Assembly (NCBI RefSeq): GCF_018863195.1
Contig: NZ_JAHKRT010000008.1
Coordinates: 143,730-207,729, forward strand
Source: Sphingomonas quercus
GTDB taxonomy: Bacteria; Pseudomonadota; Alphaproteobacteria; Sphingomonadales; Sphingomonadaceae
Reading direction: 5' to 3'
DNA: 64,000 nucleotides
This document shows, one piece after another, positions 1 through 7,793 of this stretch (positions within the stretch are counted from its first letter, which is position 1; each line of letters starts with the position of its first letter). The notes beneath the pieces were generated by a model. That model was not told the origin of the DNA, did no database searches, and saw nothing but the letters and a program-made list of their open reading frames with translations. The translations under genes were made by a program, and so were the position numbers.

Positions 1-141
1 TTCCTCCTCCTCCTCGATGGCTTCCTCGATGCGGTCGCGCAGCGTCGGCTCCGCATCATCGCCGAAGAGCAGGCCGCGCAGGCCCGCCCACAATCGTCCG
101 CCGCCGGTATCGGCGGCGCGGCTACTGGAATCGTCAGGCAT
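1..141 (-). CDS. corC: HlyC/CorC family protein, N-terminal fragment
   Basis: Only the first 47 residues lie in the window. They run from an ATG at 141 into a hydrophilic, acid-rich stretch (..LLFGDDAEPTLRDRIEEAIEEEEE), then leave the window. This looks like the cytosolic N-terminus of the soluble CorC/HlyC type (CBS-pair plus transporter-associated domain), which is linked to magnesium/cobalt handling. The CBS domains lie outside the window. The main support is position: it follows miaB-phoH-ybeY on the same strand, as in many alphaproteobacteria. A palindromic repeat separates it from ybeY. Confidence 0.7.
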   Translation of the reverse strand, partial: MPDDSSSRAADTGGGRLWAGLRGLLFGDDAEPTLRDRIEEAIEEEEE

Positions 142-211
142 GGTGTTTCGGTTGTACGTCCCTGTTGCGTTGGCGAACGTTAAAGCATTTCCCGCGCGGG
201 TATAACCACCC

Positions 212-307
212 CCGTTCGCGCTGAGTAGGCATTGAGCCTGTCGAAATGCCGTATCGAAGGGGCTGGCCGGGCTGACCCCCCGTTACGAGGCTTCGACGGC
301 GCTCAGC
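212..307. repeat. Intergenic palindromic repeat between ybeY and corC
   Basis: This non-coding stretch can fold. GGCAT (228-232) pairs with ATGCC (246-250), and GCTGAG (220-225) pairs with CTCAGC (302-307). The segment with 'ctgagtaggcattgagcc' on one side and 'ggcttcgacggcgctcagc' on the other resembles the imperfect palindromes scattered between genes in many alphaproteobacterial genomes. It may affect read-through from ybeY into corC. I see no gene in 142-346. Confidence 0.5.
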
Positions 308-346
308 CGCTACCCAGGGACGCACGATCAGGGGTGCCGTGCGGCG

Positions 347-856
347 TCAATCCTCGCGCACGGCGTAGGGATCGGCAATGTCGAGGCTGGCCAGCGCGTC
401 GCGCTCAAGCTGCTCCATCCGCTCCGCCTCGACATCGTCCATATGATCATAGCCGAGCAGGTGCAGCGTGCCGTGGACGACGAGATGGGTGGCGTGGGTG
501 GCGACGTCGACGCCCTTTTCCGCCGCCTCGGCCGCGCACACGCCGTGGGCGAGGATGATGTCGCCGAGCAGCACCTCGCCATCGTCGGAATTGGACAGGC
601 CCTCGATCAGATCGGTCTGCACCATCGGAAAGGAGAGGACGTTGGTCGGCCTGTCCTTCTGCCGATATTGGGCGTTGAGAGCGCGCACCTCCTCGTCGTC
701 GCCCAGGCGGACGGAGATTTCGGCGGTCACCGTCTTGTCGAGCAGCAGGGTGTAGGGCGAATGCGCGATCGCGGCGCGCGCGGCGCGATCGCACAGCGTC
801 TCCCAGTCAGTGGCCGTGCCCCAGGGTTCGGCGGCGTCGACGGCGACCTCAAGCAT
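347..856 (-). CDS. ybeY: Endoribonuclease YbeY (rRNA maturation factor)
   Basis: YbeY is a zinc-dependent single-strand endoribonuclease that acts in 16S rRNA 3'-end maturation and 70S quality control. The diagnostic metal motif HGxLHLxGYDH is present near the C-terminus as HGTLHLLGYDH. The length, about 169 residues, is normal. I chose the ATG at 856 because it overlaps the phoH stop as ATGCTTGA and has GAGGG a few bases upstream. An ATG at 868 in the same frame would add four residues (MRAP). Translational coupling to phoH is likely. Confidence 0.93.
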   Translation of the reverse strand: MLEVAVDAAEPWGTATDWETLCDRAARAAIAHSPYTLLLDKTVTAEISVRLGDDEEVRALNAQYRQKDRPTNVLSFPMVQTDLIEGLSNSDDGEVLLGDIILAHGVCAAEAAEKGVDVATHATHLVVHGTLHLLGYDHMDDVEAERMEQLERDALASLDIADPYAVRED

Positions 857-1841
857 CGGGGCCCTCATAAGCCTGGACGATGCGCCCGACGATCGGGTGG
901 CGCACCACGTCGCCCGCGCCGAAGCGGATCATCGACATGCCTTCGGTTCCTTCCAGTTTCAGCACTGCGTCGGCGAGGCCGGACTTGCCGCCCTCGGGCA
1001 GATCGATCTGCCGCGGATCGCCGCACACCACCATCCGGCTGTTCATGCCGAAGCGGGTGAGGAACATCTTCATCTGCGCCGGTGTGGTATTCTGCGCCTC
1101 ATCGAGGATGATGAACGCCTCCGACAGCGTGCGGCCGCGCATGAAGGCGATCGGCGCGATCTCGATCTCGCCCGACGCGATGCGCCGCTCGACCTGCTCG
1201 GTCGGCAGCATGTCGTAGAGCGCGTCGTAGAGCGGGCGGAGATAGGGATCGACCTTCTCCTTCATATCGCCGGGCAGGAAGCCCAGCCGTTCGCCCGCCT
1301 CCACGGCCGGGCGCGACAGGATCAGCCGGCTGACCGATCCGGTGATCAGCTGCTGCACCGCCTGCGCTACGGCCAGATAGGTCTTGCCGGTGCCGGCCGG
1401 CCCGAGCGCGAAGATGATGTCGTCGCGGCCCAGCGCCTCCATATAGGCGACCTGGGTGCGGCTCCTCGGTACGATCGTCTTCTTGCGGGTGCGGATCATC
1501 ACCTTGGGCGGCTCGGCGACATCGCGGATGATGCCGTCCAGCGTCGGCTCGGCGGTCATCGAGATCACCGCGTCGACCGCGCCGGGATCGAGATCCTGGC
1601 CCTGCACCAGTCGGTTATAGAGGCCGATCAGCACGTCGCGGGCGCGGGCGGCCTGTTCGGCCAGCCCCTCGATCTGGATCTTGTTGCCGCGCGCCGAAAT
1701 ATAGACGCCAAGCCGGCTCTCCACCGCGATCAGATTCTGATCGAACTCGCCGAACAGGCGGCCCATCAATTGCTGCCGATCGAACTGTACTTCCAGGCGG
1801 GCACGCTCGCCGGCCTGCGCGGTCACGGGTTTGCGACTCAA
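849..1841 (-). CDS. phoH: PhoH-like NTPase
   Basis: This is a cytosolic P-loop ATPase of the PhoH/PhoL family, thought to act in RNA metabolism with YbeY, whose gene lies directly downstream and overlaps by 8 bases. Walker A is GPAGTGKT at residues 147-154, and Walker B (IILDEAQN) follows about 95 residues later. The N-terminal part has the KH-like region usual for the family. At 330 residues the length is normal. The only conventional start near the expected N-terminus is TTG at 1841, preceded by AAGGTGATG; a GTG five codons in is an alternative. The TTG may lower expression. Confidence 0.93.
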   Translation of the reverse strand: MSRKPVTAQAGERARLEVQFDRQQLMGRLFGEFDQNLIAVESRLGVYISARGNKIQIEGLAEQAARARDVLIGLYNRLVQGQDLDPGAVDAVISMTAEPTLDGIIRDVAEPPKVMIRTRKKTIVPRSRTQVAYMEALGRDDIIFALGPAGTGKTYLAVAQAVQQLITGSVSRLILSRPAVEAGERLGFLPGDMKEKVDPYLRPLYDALYDMLPTEQVERRIASGEIEIAPIAFMRGRTLSEAFIILDEAQNTTPAQMKMFLTRFGMNSRMVVCGDPRQIDLPEGGKSGLADAVLKLEGTEGMSMIRFGAGDVVRHPIVGRIVQAYEGPDA

Positions 1842-1944
1842 ACATCACCTTTCGACTGGAGCCCCAATCCGGAGGATGGGGTGTCGGGCGACGGATTTCC
1901 AGAGAATGTTTGCGAAGGGGCAGATACCAATGGCGCATTGATCG

Positions 1945-2056
1945 TCACCCCGGACCCTGAAATCAAGTTCAGGGCGAAGCTGATCGGGGTCCATGCATCC
2001 CCGGACGCCGGCGCTTGTGGCGGCATGGATGCCGGATCAAGTCCGGCATGACGTTT
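1945..2056. repeat. Composite intergenic palindromes between miaB and phoH
   Basis: The 235-base gap between miaB and phoH holds two clear hairpins: CCCTGAA-atcaag-TTCAGGG (1955-1974) and ATGCCGGA-tcaag-TCCGGCAT (2029-2049). They are flanked by 'gtcaccccggac' and 'gtccggcatgacg'. Both share the central 'TCAAG' and resemble the hairpins at 9181-9206 and 9944-9982, so this looks like a dispersed palindromic repeat family. As RNA it could limit transcription from miaB into phoH or protect mRNA ends. Confidence 0.55.
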
Positions 2057-2076
2057 CGGGGACGGGGCGGCGGGTC

Positions 2077-3387
2077 TTAGGCCGCCGCCTTCACCACTTC
2101 CGCGCCGCCGACCGAGTTGGGGCCGGCGGTGACGATGTCCACCGCGACGATATCGCCGATCGCCGCCTCGGTTTGCAGGTGGACGGACTGAAGCCACGGC
2201 GACTTGCCCAGCTTCTGTCCGGGCAGCTTGCCGGTGCGCTCGATCAGCACCTCCGTCCGCCGGCCGACGCTTGCCCGGTTGAACGCATGCTGCTGCGCGT
2301 TGAGCAGCGCCTGCAACCGTTGCAGGCGCTCGTCCATCACCGCCGCCGGCAGCTGGTCCGCCATCGTCGCTGCGGGCGTGCCGGGGCGCGGCGAATATTT
2401 GAAGCTGAACGCCTGCGCATGGCCGACCGCCTCGACCAGCGCCAATGTCTGGGCGAACTCAGCCTCCGTTTCGCCGGGAAAGCCGACGATGAAGTCGCCG
2501 GAGATGGCGATATCCGGCCGCGCCGCGCGCACCCGCTCGATCAGGCGCAGATAGGCGGCGGCGTCGTGACTGCGGTTCATCGCCTTGAGCACGCGGTCGC
2601 TGCCCGACTGCACCGGGAGATGGAGGAAAGGCATCAGCTTTTCCACGTCGCGATGCGCCGCGATCAGCCCCTCGGCCATGTCGTTGGGATGGCTGGTGGT
2701 GTAGCGGATGCGCGCGATCGACGGGATCAGCGCGATCGCCTCGATCAGATCATGCAGGCCGCGGTCCCCGTCGCCCCATGCGTTCACATTCTGCCCGAGC
2801 AGGCTGATCTCGCGCGCGCCGGTATCCGCAAGCGCCTTCGCCTCGTCGAGCACGGCGGCGAACGGGCGGGAGATTTCGGCGCCGCGGGTATAGGGCACCA
2901 CGCAATAGGTGCAGAATTTGTCGCAGCCCTCCTGCACCGTCAGGAAGGCGCTGGGGCCGACGCGGCGCCGGCCGGGGAGGGCGGCGAACTTGCTCTCGGC
3001 GGGCATGTCCGTGTCGATGGCGCTCTCGCCGCGCGCGGCGGCGGCGACGAGCGCGGGCAGGCGATGATAGGCCTGGGGGCCGACGACGATGTCGACGGCG
3101 CGCGCCCGGCGGGGGATTTCCGCCCCCTCGGCCTGGGCGACGCAGCCGGCGACCGCGATCATCGGGCTCGATCCGTCCTCGCGCTTGAGGCGACCGATAT
3201 CGGAATAGACCTTCTCCGCCGCCTTCTCGCGGATATGACAGGTGTTGAGCACGACGAGATCGGCGGCGTCGGCGTCGGCGGCGGCGGTGAGGCCGTCGGC
3301 CTCGAGCAGCTCGGCCATGCGCTGACCGTCATAGACGTTCATCTGGCAGCCGAACGACTTGACGTGGAAGGAATGGGGCGCGGACAT
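2077..3387 (-). CDS. miaB: tRNA-2-methylthio-N6-dimethylallyladenosine synthase MiaB
   Basis: MiaB is a radical-SAM methylthiotransferase that converts i6A37 to ms2i6A37 in tRNAs. Three cysteines of the N-terminal UPF0004 domain (C14, C50, C82) hold the auxiliary 4Fe-4S cluster, and CDKFCTYC (C155, C159, C162) holds the radical-SAM cluster. A TRAM-like tail ends the 436-residue protein. It lies 11 bases downstream of the plsC stop, so the two are probably co-transcribed, and it is followed by phoH after a repeat-containing gap. Confidence 0.96.
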   Translation of the reverse strand: MSAPHSFHVKSFGCQMNVYDGQRMAELLEADGLTAAADADAADLVVLNTCHIREKAAEKVYSDIGRLKREDGSSPMIAVAGCVAQAEGAEIPRRARAVDIVVGPQAYHRLPALVAAAARGESAIDTDMPAESKFAALPGRRRVGPSAFLTVQEGCDKFCTYCVVPYTRGAEISRPFAAVLDEAKALADTGAREISLLGQNVNAWGDGDRGLHDLIEAIALIPSIARIRYTTSHPNDMAEGLIAAHRDVEKLMPFLHLPVQSGSDRVLKAMNRSHDAAAYLRLIERVRAARPDIAISGDFIVGFPGETEAEFAQTLALVEAVGHAQAFSFKYSPRPGTPAATMADQLPAAVMDERLQRLQALLNAQQHAFNRASVGRRTEVLIERTGKLPGQKLGKSPWLQSVHLQTEAAIGDIVAVDIVTAGPNSVGGAEVVKAAA

Positions 3388-3398
3388 GGGCCGGGCCC

Positions 3399-4232
3399 TT
3401 AGCCTATCGCGCCGCTGCGCTCCAGCGCGGCCTGCGCTGTGGCGGCGAGCGCCTTGCGGTCGTCGAAGGCGGCGGGGTCGATCGGATCGAGGAAGCTCAG
3501 CCGCGCGGCGATGGTGCCGCGTCGGCCGAGGATGCGCAGCGCATTGCCGAGCATGTCCTCCTCGTCGGGCCAGACGAGGTCGGCGGCGGCGCCGCCATAA
3601 TCGATGCGTACCGGCTGGACGCGCACCTGCGGCGGGGGCGGCAGCACCGATGCGAACAGGCTGGCGCGGAACGGCAGGAGGCCGTCCGCCTCGTTGGTGG
3701 TGCCTTCCGGAAACAGCGCGACGGTCCGCCCCGCCTCCAGCGCGCCGCGCAACGCATCGGCCTGACCGCGCACCGCGCCACGGCGGGTTCGCTCGACGAA
3801 CAAAGTGTCATTGAGGCCGGCCAGCCAGCCGACCACCGCCCAGCGCCGCACCTCCGCCTTGGACACGAAGATGCACCCCGACGCGCCCGCCAGCGTGAGG
3901 ATGTCGAGCCAGCTGCGGTGATTGGCGACGAGCAGGATCGGGCCGTCGAGCGGCGTGCCGCTGACGGTGAGCCGCACGCCCGAGGCGCGCGCGGCGAGAC
4001 CGAGGAAGCGGCGCGGCCAGCGCGACCGGCCGGTCGCGGCGCGCGCAAGATAATGGGCGGGCAGGCAAGCGGCCAGCGCCAGCCCGATCAGCGCGATCCG
4101 TGCCGCGGCGCGGACCTTCGCGCTGTCAGTCGGTGCGGTCGAGCGAGACGCCGTAAAGCTCCATCCGATGATCGACCAGCCGGAAGCCCAGCTTCTCGGC
4201 GATACGCTTTTGCAGGGCCTCGAGATCGGCAT
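3399..4232 (-). CDS. plsC: 1-acyl-sn-glycerol-3-phosphate acyltransferase (PlsC/LPLAT family)
   Basis: This is a membrane-associated acyltransferase that makes phosphatidic acid from lysophosphatidic acid. The catalytic NHRSWLD motif (HX4D) and the FPEGTT motif are both present, after a hydrophobic N-terminal segment ([13 protein letters not shown]). The start is a problem. After the fur stop at 4126 there is no in-frame ATG, GTG or TTG before the hydrophobic segment. The first conventional codon upstream is ATG 4232, which would place 107 bases inside fur. The true start may be a rare codon near 4115. The function is secure; the start is not. Confidence 0.88.
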   Translation of the reverse strand: MPISRPCKSVSPRSWASGWSIIGWSFTASRSTAPTDSAKVRAAARIALIGLALAACLPAHYLARAATGRSRWPRRFLGLAARASGVRLTVSGTPLDGPILLVANHRSWLDILTLAGASGCIFVSKAEVRRWAVVGWLAGLNDTLFVERTRRGAVRGQADALRGALEAGRTVALFPEGTTNEADGLLPFRASLFASVLPPPPQVRVQPVRIDYGGAAADLVWPDEEDMLGNALRILGRRGTIAARLSFLDPIDPAAFDDRKALAATAQAALERSGAIG

Positions 4233-4545
4233 CGACGAATTCGATGACCTTGCCGGTCTCGACGTCGATCAGGTGATCGTGATGGGCTTCGGCCGCTGCC
4301 TCGTAGCGGGCGCGGCCGTCGCCGAAATCATGCCGTTCCAGGATGCCGGCTTCCTCGAACAGGCGGACGGTGCGGTACACCGTGGCGATCGAGATGCCGG
4401 GATCAATCGCGGACGCCCGGGCGTGGACCGATTCCACGTCCGGGTGATCCTCGGCCTCGGAGAGCACCCGCGCGATGATGCGCCGCTGCTCGGTGATCCT
4501 CAGGCCCTTTTCGGCGCAGAGCGCCTCTACATCGATCTTGCGCAT
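4126..4545 (-). CDS. fur: Fur-family metalloregulator (Fur/Mur type)
   Basis: This 139-residue repressor has an N-terminal winged helix (recognition helix about residues 51-65, SIATVYRTV) and a C-terminal metal-binding dimerisation domain with HHDHLID (88-94). The CxxC pairs that hold structural zinc in E. coli Fur are absent: where E. coli has LDCGK, this protein has VETGK, and C10 is its only cysteine. That is the alphaproteobacterial Fur/Mur pattern, in which the protein may sense iron or manganese. It is followed by plsC with overlapping or abutting ends. Confidence 0.92.
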   Translation of the reverse strand: MRKIDVEALCAEKGLRITEQRRIIARVLSEAEDHPDVESVHARASAIDPGISIATVYRTVRLFEEAGILERHDFGDGRARYEAAAEAHHDHLIDVETGKVIEFVDADLEALQKRIAEKLGFRLVDHRMELYGVSLDRTD

Positions 4546-4691
4546 GGTGCGGATGATCTAGGCAATCCGAACGCCCTCGGGAAGCCTCCGCAGCATATTT
4601 GCGAGTCGTTAGCGCCATATTGGGGCCGGCGCCGCTCCAATCGTCGATCCAGCCTGGTCGACGGTCGCGGGATGCCGGCCCCCTTGTGCGC

Positions 4692-5105
4692 TCAGCGCTT
4701 GCGGCGCTTGGTGCCGAGGCCGATCTTCTTGGCCAGGCTGCGGCGCTGCTCCGCATAGTTGGGCGCGACCATCGGATAGTCGGCCGGCAGGTTCCACTTC
4801 TGGCGGTACTGCTCGGGCGTCATCTGATAATGGGTCATCAGATGGCGCTTCAGCATCTTCAGCTTCTTGCCGTCCTCCAGACACACGATGAAGTCCGGTT
4901 TCACCGAGGCGCGCACCGAAACGGCGGGCTCCTGCTTCACCTCCGGCGTGGCCGGAGCCGTGCCGAGACCGCGCAGCGCCTGATGCACGTTCTGGATCAG
5001 GCCCGGCACATCTTCCACGGTGATGCTGTTATTGGCAACGTGGGCAGAGACGATGTCGGCGGTGAGCGTTATCAGGCTCTCGGCCATATCGTTATGGTCG
5101 GTCAT
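4692..5105 (-). CDS. mucR: MucR/Ros family zinc-finger transcriptional regulator
   Basis: This 137-residue DNA-binding protein belongs to the prokaryotic zinc-finger (Ros/MucR) family, global regulators of surface polysaccharide and cell-cycle genes in alphaproteobacteria. The finger reads C75-x2-D78-x9-H88-x3-H92, so the second cysteine of classical Ros is replaced by aspartate, a variation known in rhizobial homologues. A basic tail (GTKRRKR) ends the protein. The N-terminal 60 residues form the usual oligomerisation region. An AT-rich tract at about 5183-5207 lies upstream and could be an autoregulatory target. Confidence 0.93.
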   Translation of the reverse strand: MTDHNDMAESLITLTADIVSAHVANNSITVEDVPGLIQNVHQALRGLGTAPATPEVKQEPAVSVRASVKPDFIVCLEDGKKLKMLKRHLMTHYQMTPEQYRQKWNLPADYPMVAPNYAEQRRSLAKKIGLGTKRRKR

Positions 5106-5217
5106 ATCGGGGGGACCTTAATTGACGCATTGGGGAAAGAGGACCGGAAACAGCTCGGCCCGAGCGCGGGATGATACCGCGGGAATGATTTTGCAAGTAC
5201 AATAACCACGCCGCGCC

Positions 5218-5691
5218 TCAAATTGCGTCTAGCGACTTGCTAAGCGTGACGGCGTCGAACAACTGACCGTCCTTGCCGACATAGTAGCCGATGCGGCGGC
5301 CGGCGGGCGTGAAGCCTGCGCTAACGTACAGCGCTGCCGCAGGATTTTCGGCGCGCACCTCCAAATGCAATTTGCCCGCGCCGCGCGCAATCGCTTCGAT
5401 TTCCGTGGCATGGAGCAATGCGCGGCCGATCCCGCGCCGTCGCCAGCCCGGCCGCACCCCGATCAGCAGCAGCTCCGCCTCGTCGGCGACGATCCGTGCG
5501 AGCGAGAAGCCGGCCGGCGTCTCGCCTTCGCTGGCCAGCGTCAGCCACACGCCCGGCAGGCTCATGATTCCGGCGCATTGGGCGCGCGTCCACGCCTCGC
5601 CGAAAGCGGGGTCGAACGCCTCGTTCATGACGATCATCGCCTCGTCGAGATCGCCGACCAGTCCCGGGCGGAGCAGGGGGGCGCCGCTCAC
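5218..5691 (-). CDS. rimI: GNAT N-acetyltransferase, RimI-like
   Basis: This is a 157-residue GNAT-fold acetyltransferase. The acetyl-CoA loop is seen as VRPGWRRRGIGRALL (motif A, R/QxxGxG/A), followed by the beta-strand HLEVRAENPAAALY. RimI acetylates the N-terminal alanine of ribosomal protein S18. The assignment rests on family resemblance and on the usual coupling with tsaB. I chose GTG 5691 because it overlaps the tsaB stop as GTGA; no ATG is available at the right place. Confidence 0.88.
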   Translation of the reverse strand: MSGAPLLRPGLVGDLDEAMIVMNEAFDPAFGEAWTRAQCAGIMSLPGVWLTLASEGETPAGFSLARIVADEAELLLIGVRPGWRRRGIGRALLHATEIEAIARGAGKLHLEVRAENPAAALYVSAGFTPAGRRIGYYVGKDGQLFDAVTLSKSLDAI

Positions 5692-6305
5692 GCCGGCAGC
5701 TTCGCGTCGGGCGCGCGGCCGTAGATCGGCGCCGGCGCCAGCGCGGCGAGCCCCTCCGGCAGCAGGATCACGTCGCCGGCATCGGGCACGGCGTCCAGCG
5801 CCTCGCCGCTGCCCCGCGCGGCGACGAGCGCGGCGGCGCTGCCGCCGACGACCAGTGCCGCGTCGACGGCGCGGGCCGCCGCCTCCGGGGGCAGGGACGC
5901 GATCCCGCCTTCCGGCTCCGGCCCGCGGCGGAAGGACTGGACGAACAGCTCGCCATGGCCGCCGGGGATGGCGACGGCGACCCGCTCCGCCTCGGCGCGC
6001 GCCGCAAAGGCCCGGGCGGCGATCAGCGCCAGCGAGGAGAAGCCGGCCACCGGCACGCCCCAGCCGATGGCTAGGCCGCGCGCCGCCGCCAGCCCGACAC
6101 GGACGCCGGTAAAGCTGCCCGGGCCGCAATCGACGCGGATCGCATCGGCACGCGCTCCGTCAGGCAGCAGCTCGGCGATCATCGGCACCAGCCGCTCGGC
6201 ATGGCCGCGCCCGACCAGCTCGTGACGCGCGGCGATCACCACCCCGTCCTCGATGAGGGCGACGGAGCAGGCGGCGGTGGCGGTTTCAATGGCAAGGATG
6301 CGCAC
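5688..6305 (-). CDS. tsaB: tRNA threonylcarbamoyladenosine biosynthesis protein TsaB
   Basis: TsaB is the inactive ASKHA-fold partner of TsaD in the t6A37 tRNA modification complex. The N-terminus (ILAIETATAACSVAL) and the GPGSFTGVRVGLAAARGLA segment are characteristic. It has 205 residues. Coupling to rimI by a 4-base overlap matches the common tsaB-rimI arrangement. The start codon ATG at 6305 is 6 bases after the stop of the upstream reductase gene, so the block is probably one operon. Confidence 0.93.
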   Translation of the reverse strand: MRILAIETATAACSVALIEDGVVIAARHELVGRGHAERLVPMIAELLPDGARADAIRVDCGPGSFTGVRVGLAAARGLAIGWGVPVAGFSSLALIAARAFAARAEAERVAVAIPGGHGELFVQSFRRGPEPEGGIASLPPEAAARAVDAALVVGGSAAALVAARGSGEALDAVPDAGDVILLPEGLAALAPAPIYGRAPDAKLPA

Positions 6306-6311
6306 CGCCCG

Positions 6312-6902
6312 TCACGCGATCCGGTTGAAGGCGTCGAAATCCGGCCGGGGTAGGCGCGGCATCAGCGTCGACGGATCGCCACGGCCAAGGGTGGCGATGA
6401 AATTGGAGCGGATCGTCGTTGCCGAGAAAAAGGCCGCGTCGACGGCTTCATTGTCGAAGCCCGACATCGGGCCGGTGTCGAAGCCCAGCGCCCGCGCGGC
6501 CATGATCAGCCAGGCCCCCTGCAACGTCGAATTGCGGAAGGCGGATTCGCGAATCAGCGCATCATTGCCGACGAACCAGGCGCGCGCATCGGCGTGCGGG
6601 AACAGCATCGGCAGCTGCTCGTAGAATTCGAGGTCCATGCCGATGATGGCGGTGACCGGCGCGGCGAGGATCTTGCCGGCATTGGCCGGGGAGGCGAAGC
6701 CGGCCAGCTTCGCCTTGGCCTCGTCGCTCAGGCACCACACGATCCGCGCGGGCATCTGGTTGGCCGAGGTGGGGCCGAACTTGGCGAGCTCCCAGATCGC
6801 CTCCAGCTCGTCCTCGGTGACGGGCTGGTCCAGATAATGATTATAGGTGCGGGCCGTGCGGAAGAGCGTGTCGAGCGCCGCGTCGGAAAGCTTTCCGGCC
6901 AT
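6312..6902 (-). CDS. Nitroreductase-family protein, malonic semialdehyde reductase (RutE)-like
   Basis: This 196-residue FMN-dependent nitroreductase-fold protein most resembles RutE/HadB-type malonic semialdehyde reductases, which turn 3-oxopropanoate into 3-hydroxypropanoate. Supporting segments are FGPTSANQMPAR near residue 45 and ARALGFDTGPMSGFD at about 135-150. No other pyrimidine-degradation (rut) gene is in the window, so the physiological substrate is open. It lies between the nfu-like gene and tsaB on the same strand. Confidence 0.82.
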   Translation of the reverse strand: MAGKLSDAALDTLFRTARTYNHYLDQPVTEDELEAIWELAKFGPTSANQMPARIVWCLSDEAKAKLAGFASPANAGKILAAPVTAIIGMDLEFYEQLPMLFPHADARAWFVGNDALIRESAFRNSTLQGAWLIMAARALGFDTGPMSGFDNEAVDAAFFSATTIRSNFIATLGRGDPSTLMPRLPRPDFDAFNRIA

Positions 6903-6920
6903 ATGCTCCTTGCCCTCCCG

Positions 6921-7496
6921 TCAGACTGCGCGAACTTCCGTCACCTCCGGCACATAATGCCGCAGCAATTGCTCGATGCCCTGCTTCAGTGTCGCCGTCG
7001 AGGAGGGACAGCCCGCGCACGCGCCGTGCAGTGCGAGATAGACCTTCCCCTCGCGGAAGCCGCGATAGACGATGTCGCCGCCGTCGCGGGCCACGGCGGG
7101 GCGAACCCGCGTGTCGATCAGGTCCTTGATCTGGTCGATGATGTCGGCATCAGCGGGATCGTCACCCAGCGCCGCGTCGTCGGCCGGCACGGCGATACCG
7201 GCAGCGCTGCCGGCATGGAACAGCGGCGCCTCGGCGACGAAATGATCGAGCAGCACGGCCAGCACATCGGGCTTGAGGCTGCGCCAGTCGACCCCAGGGC
7301 CGGCCGTCACCGACACGAAGTCATGCCCGAAGAACACGCCCACCACATCGCCGAGATCGAACAGGGCGGTGGCGAGCGGCGAGGCTTCGGCCTCTTCCTC
7401 ATTCGCGAAGTCGCGCGTGCCGGCGCTCATCACGACGCGGCCGGGGAGGAATTTCAGCGTCGCCGGATTCGGCGTGGTCTCGGTCTCGATCAACAT
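6921..7496 (-). CDS. nfuA: NifU-like Fe-S cluster scaffold/carrier (Nfu)
   Basis: This 191-residue protein has an N-terminal Nfu_N domain (starts MLIETETTPNPATLKFLPG) and a C-terminal NifU domain with the cluster-binding CxxC in GACAGCPSS. It carries 4Fe-4S clusters to target enzymes; several in this window need them (MiaB, SdhB). The frame is open up to 7592, but the family N-terminus begins at ATG 7496, which I used. Confidence 0.92.
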   Translation of the reverse strand: MLIETETTPNPATLKFLPGRVVMSAGTRDFANEEEAEASPLATALFDLGDVVGVFFGHDFVSVTAGPGVDWRSLKPDVLAVLLDHFVAEAPLFHAGSAAGIAVPADDAALGDDPADADIIDQIKDLIDTRVRPAVARDGGDIVYRGFREGKVYLALHGACAGCPSSTATLKQGIEQLLRHYVPEVTEVRAV

Positions 7497-7793
7497 GTCC
7501 GTCAGATGGGCGAAGCGGGGCTCGCGATCAATAGAGGGGCGCGCGCCTGCCGCCAATAGACGGCGAGACTTTGCCTCCCTTGCCAAATCCATGCTGCGCT
7601 GCCATATGCACCGCAGAGCGTCGGCGCCCCAGGGGACGTCCGAACGAGGCAGCGTGATCGCCCCTTGCAGGGCCGGCTTCGTTCAAGGGACGCTTTCACC
7701 AAGGCTTCCCTTGTCACGCGGGTTGTCGGAACCCGCACCGGCGCGTGGGCCATGTCGGCCCCCAGCGGCCGTGCCTTATGTGAGTAATCTGAT
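7497..7793 (+). other. Gap between divergent nfuA and rhlE
   Basis: This stretch separates two divergent genes and contains no convincing coding sequence. It should hold promoters for both. The rhlE-proximal half carries the stem-loop array listed separately. 'ggacgtcc' (7634-7641) is a perfect palindrome just before the array. Confidence 0.6.
7642..7736 (+). promoter_or_regulatory. Structured 5' leader of rhlE: three consecutive stem-loops
   Basis: Three perfect or near-perfect stems follow each other. GAACGAGGC (7642-7650) pairs with GCTTCGTTC (7676-7684), one G-U pair included, and encloses a small CCCT-tgc-AGGG hairpin (7662-7672). CAAGGGA (7684-7690) pairs with TCCCTTG (7707-7713). GCGGGTT (7718-7724) pairs with AACCCGC (7730-7736). 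The array ends 57 bases before the rhlE TTG start. Its orientation and position suggest an mRNA leader controlling a DEAD-box helicase gene. Transcription of this region is inferred, not seen. Confidence 0.45.

Noticed and set aside
5183..5207. Promoter for mucR in the AT-rich tract
   Set aside because: TTGCAA and TATCAT are present on the minus strand, but the spacing (14 bases) is too short for a sigma-70 promoter. Kept only as a possible MucR target.
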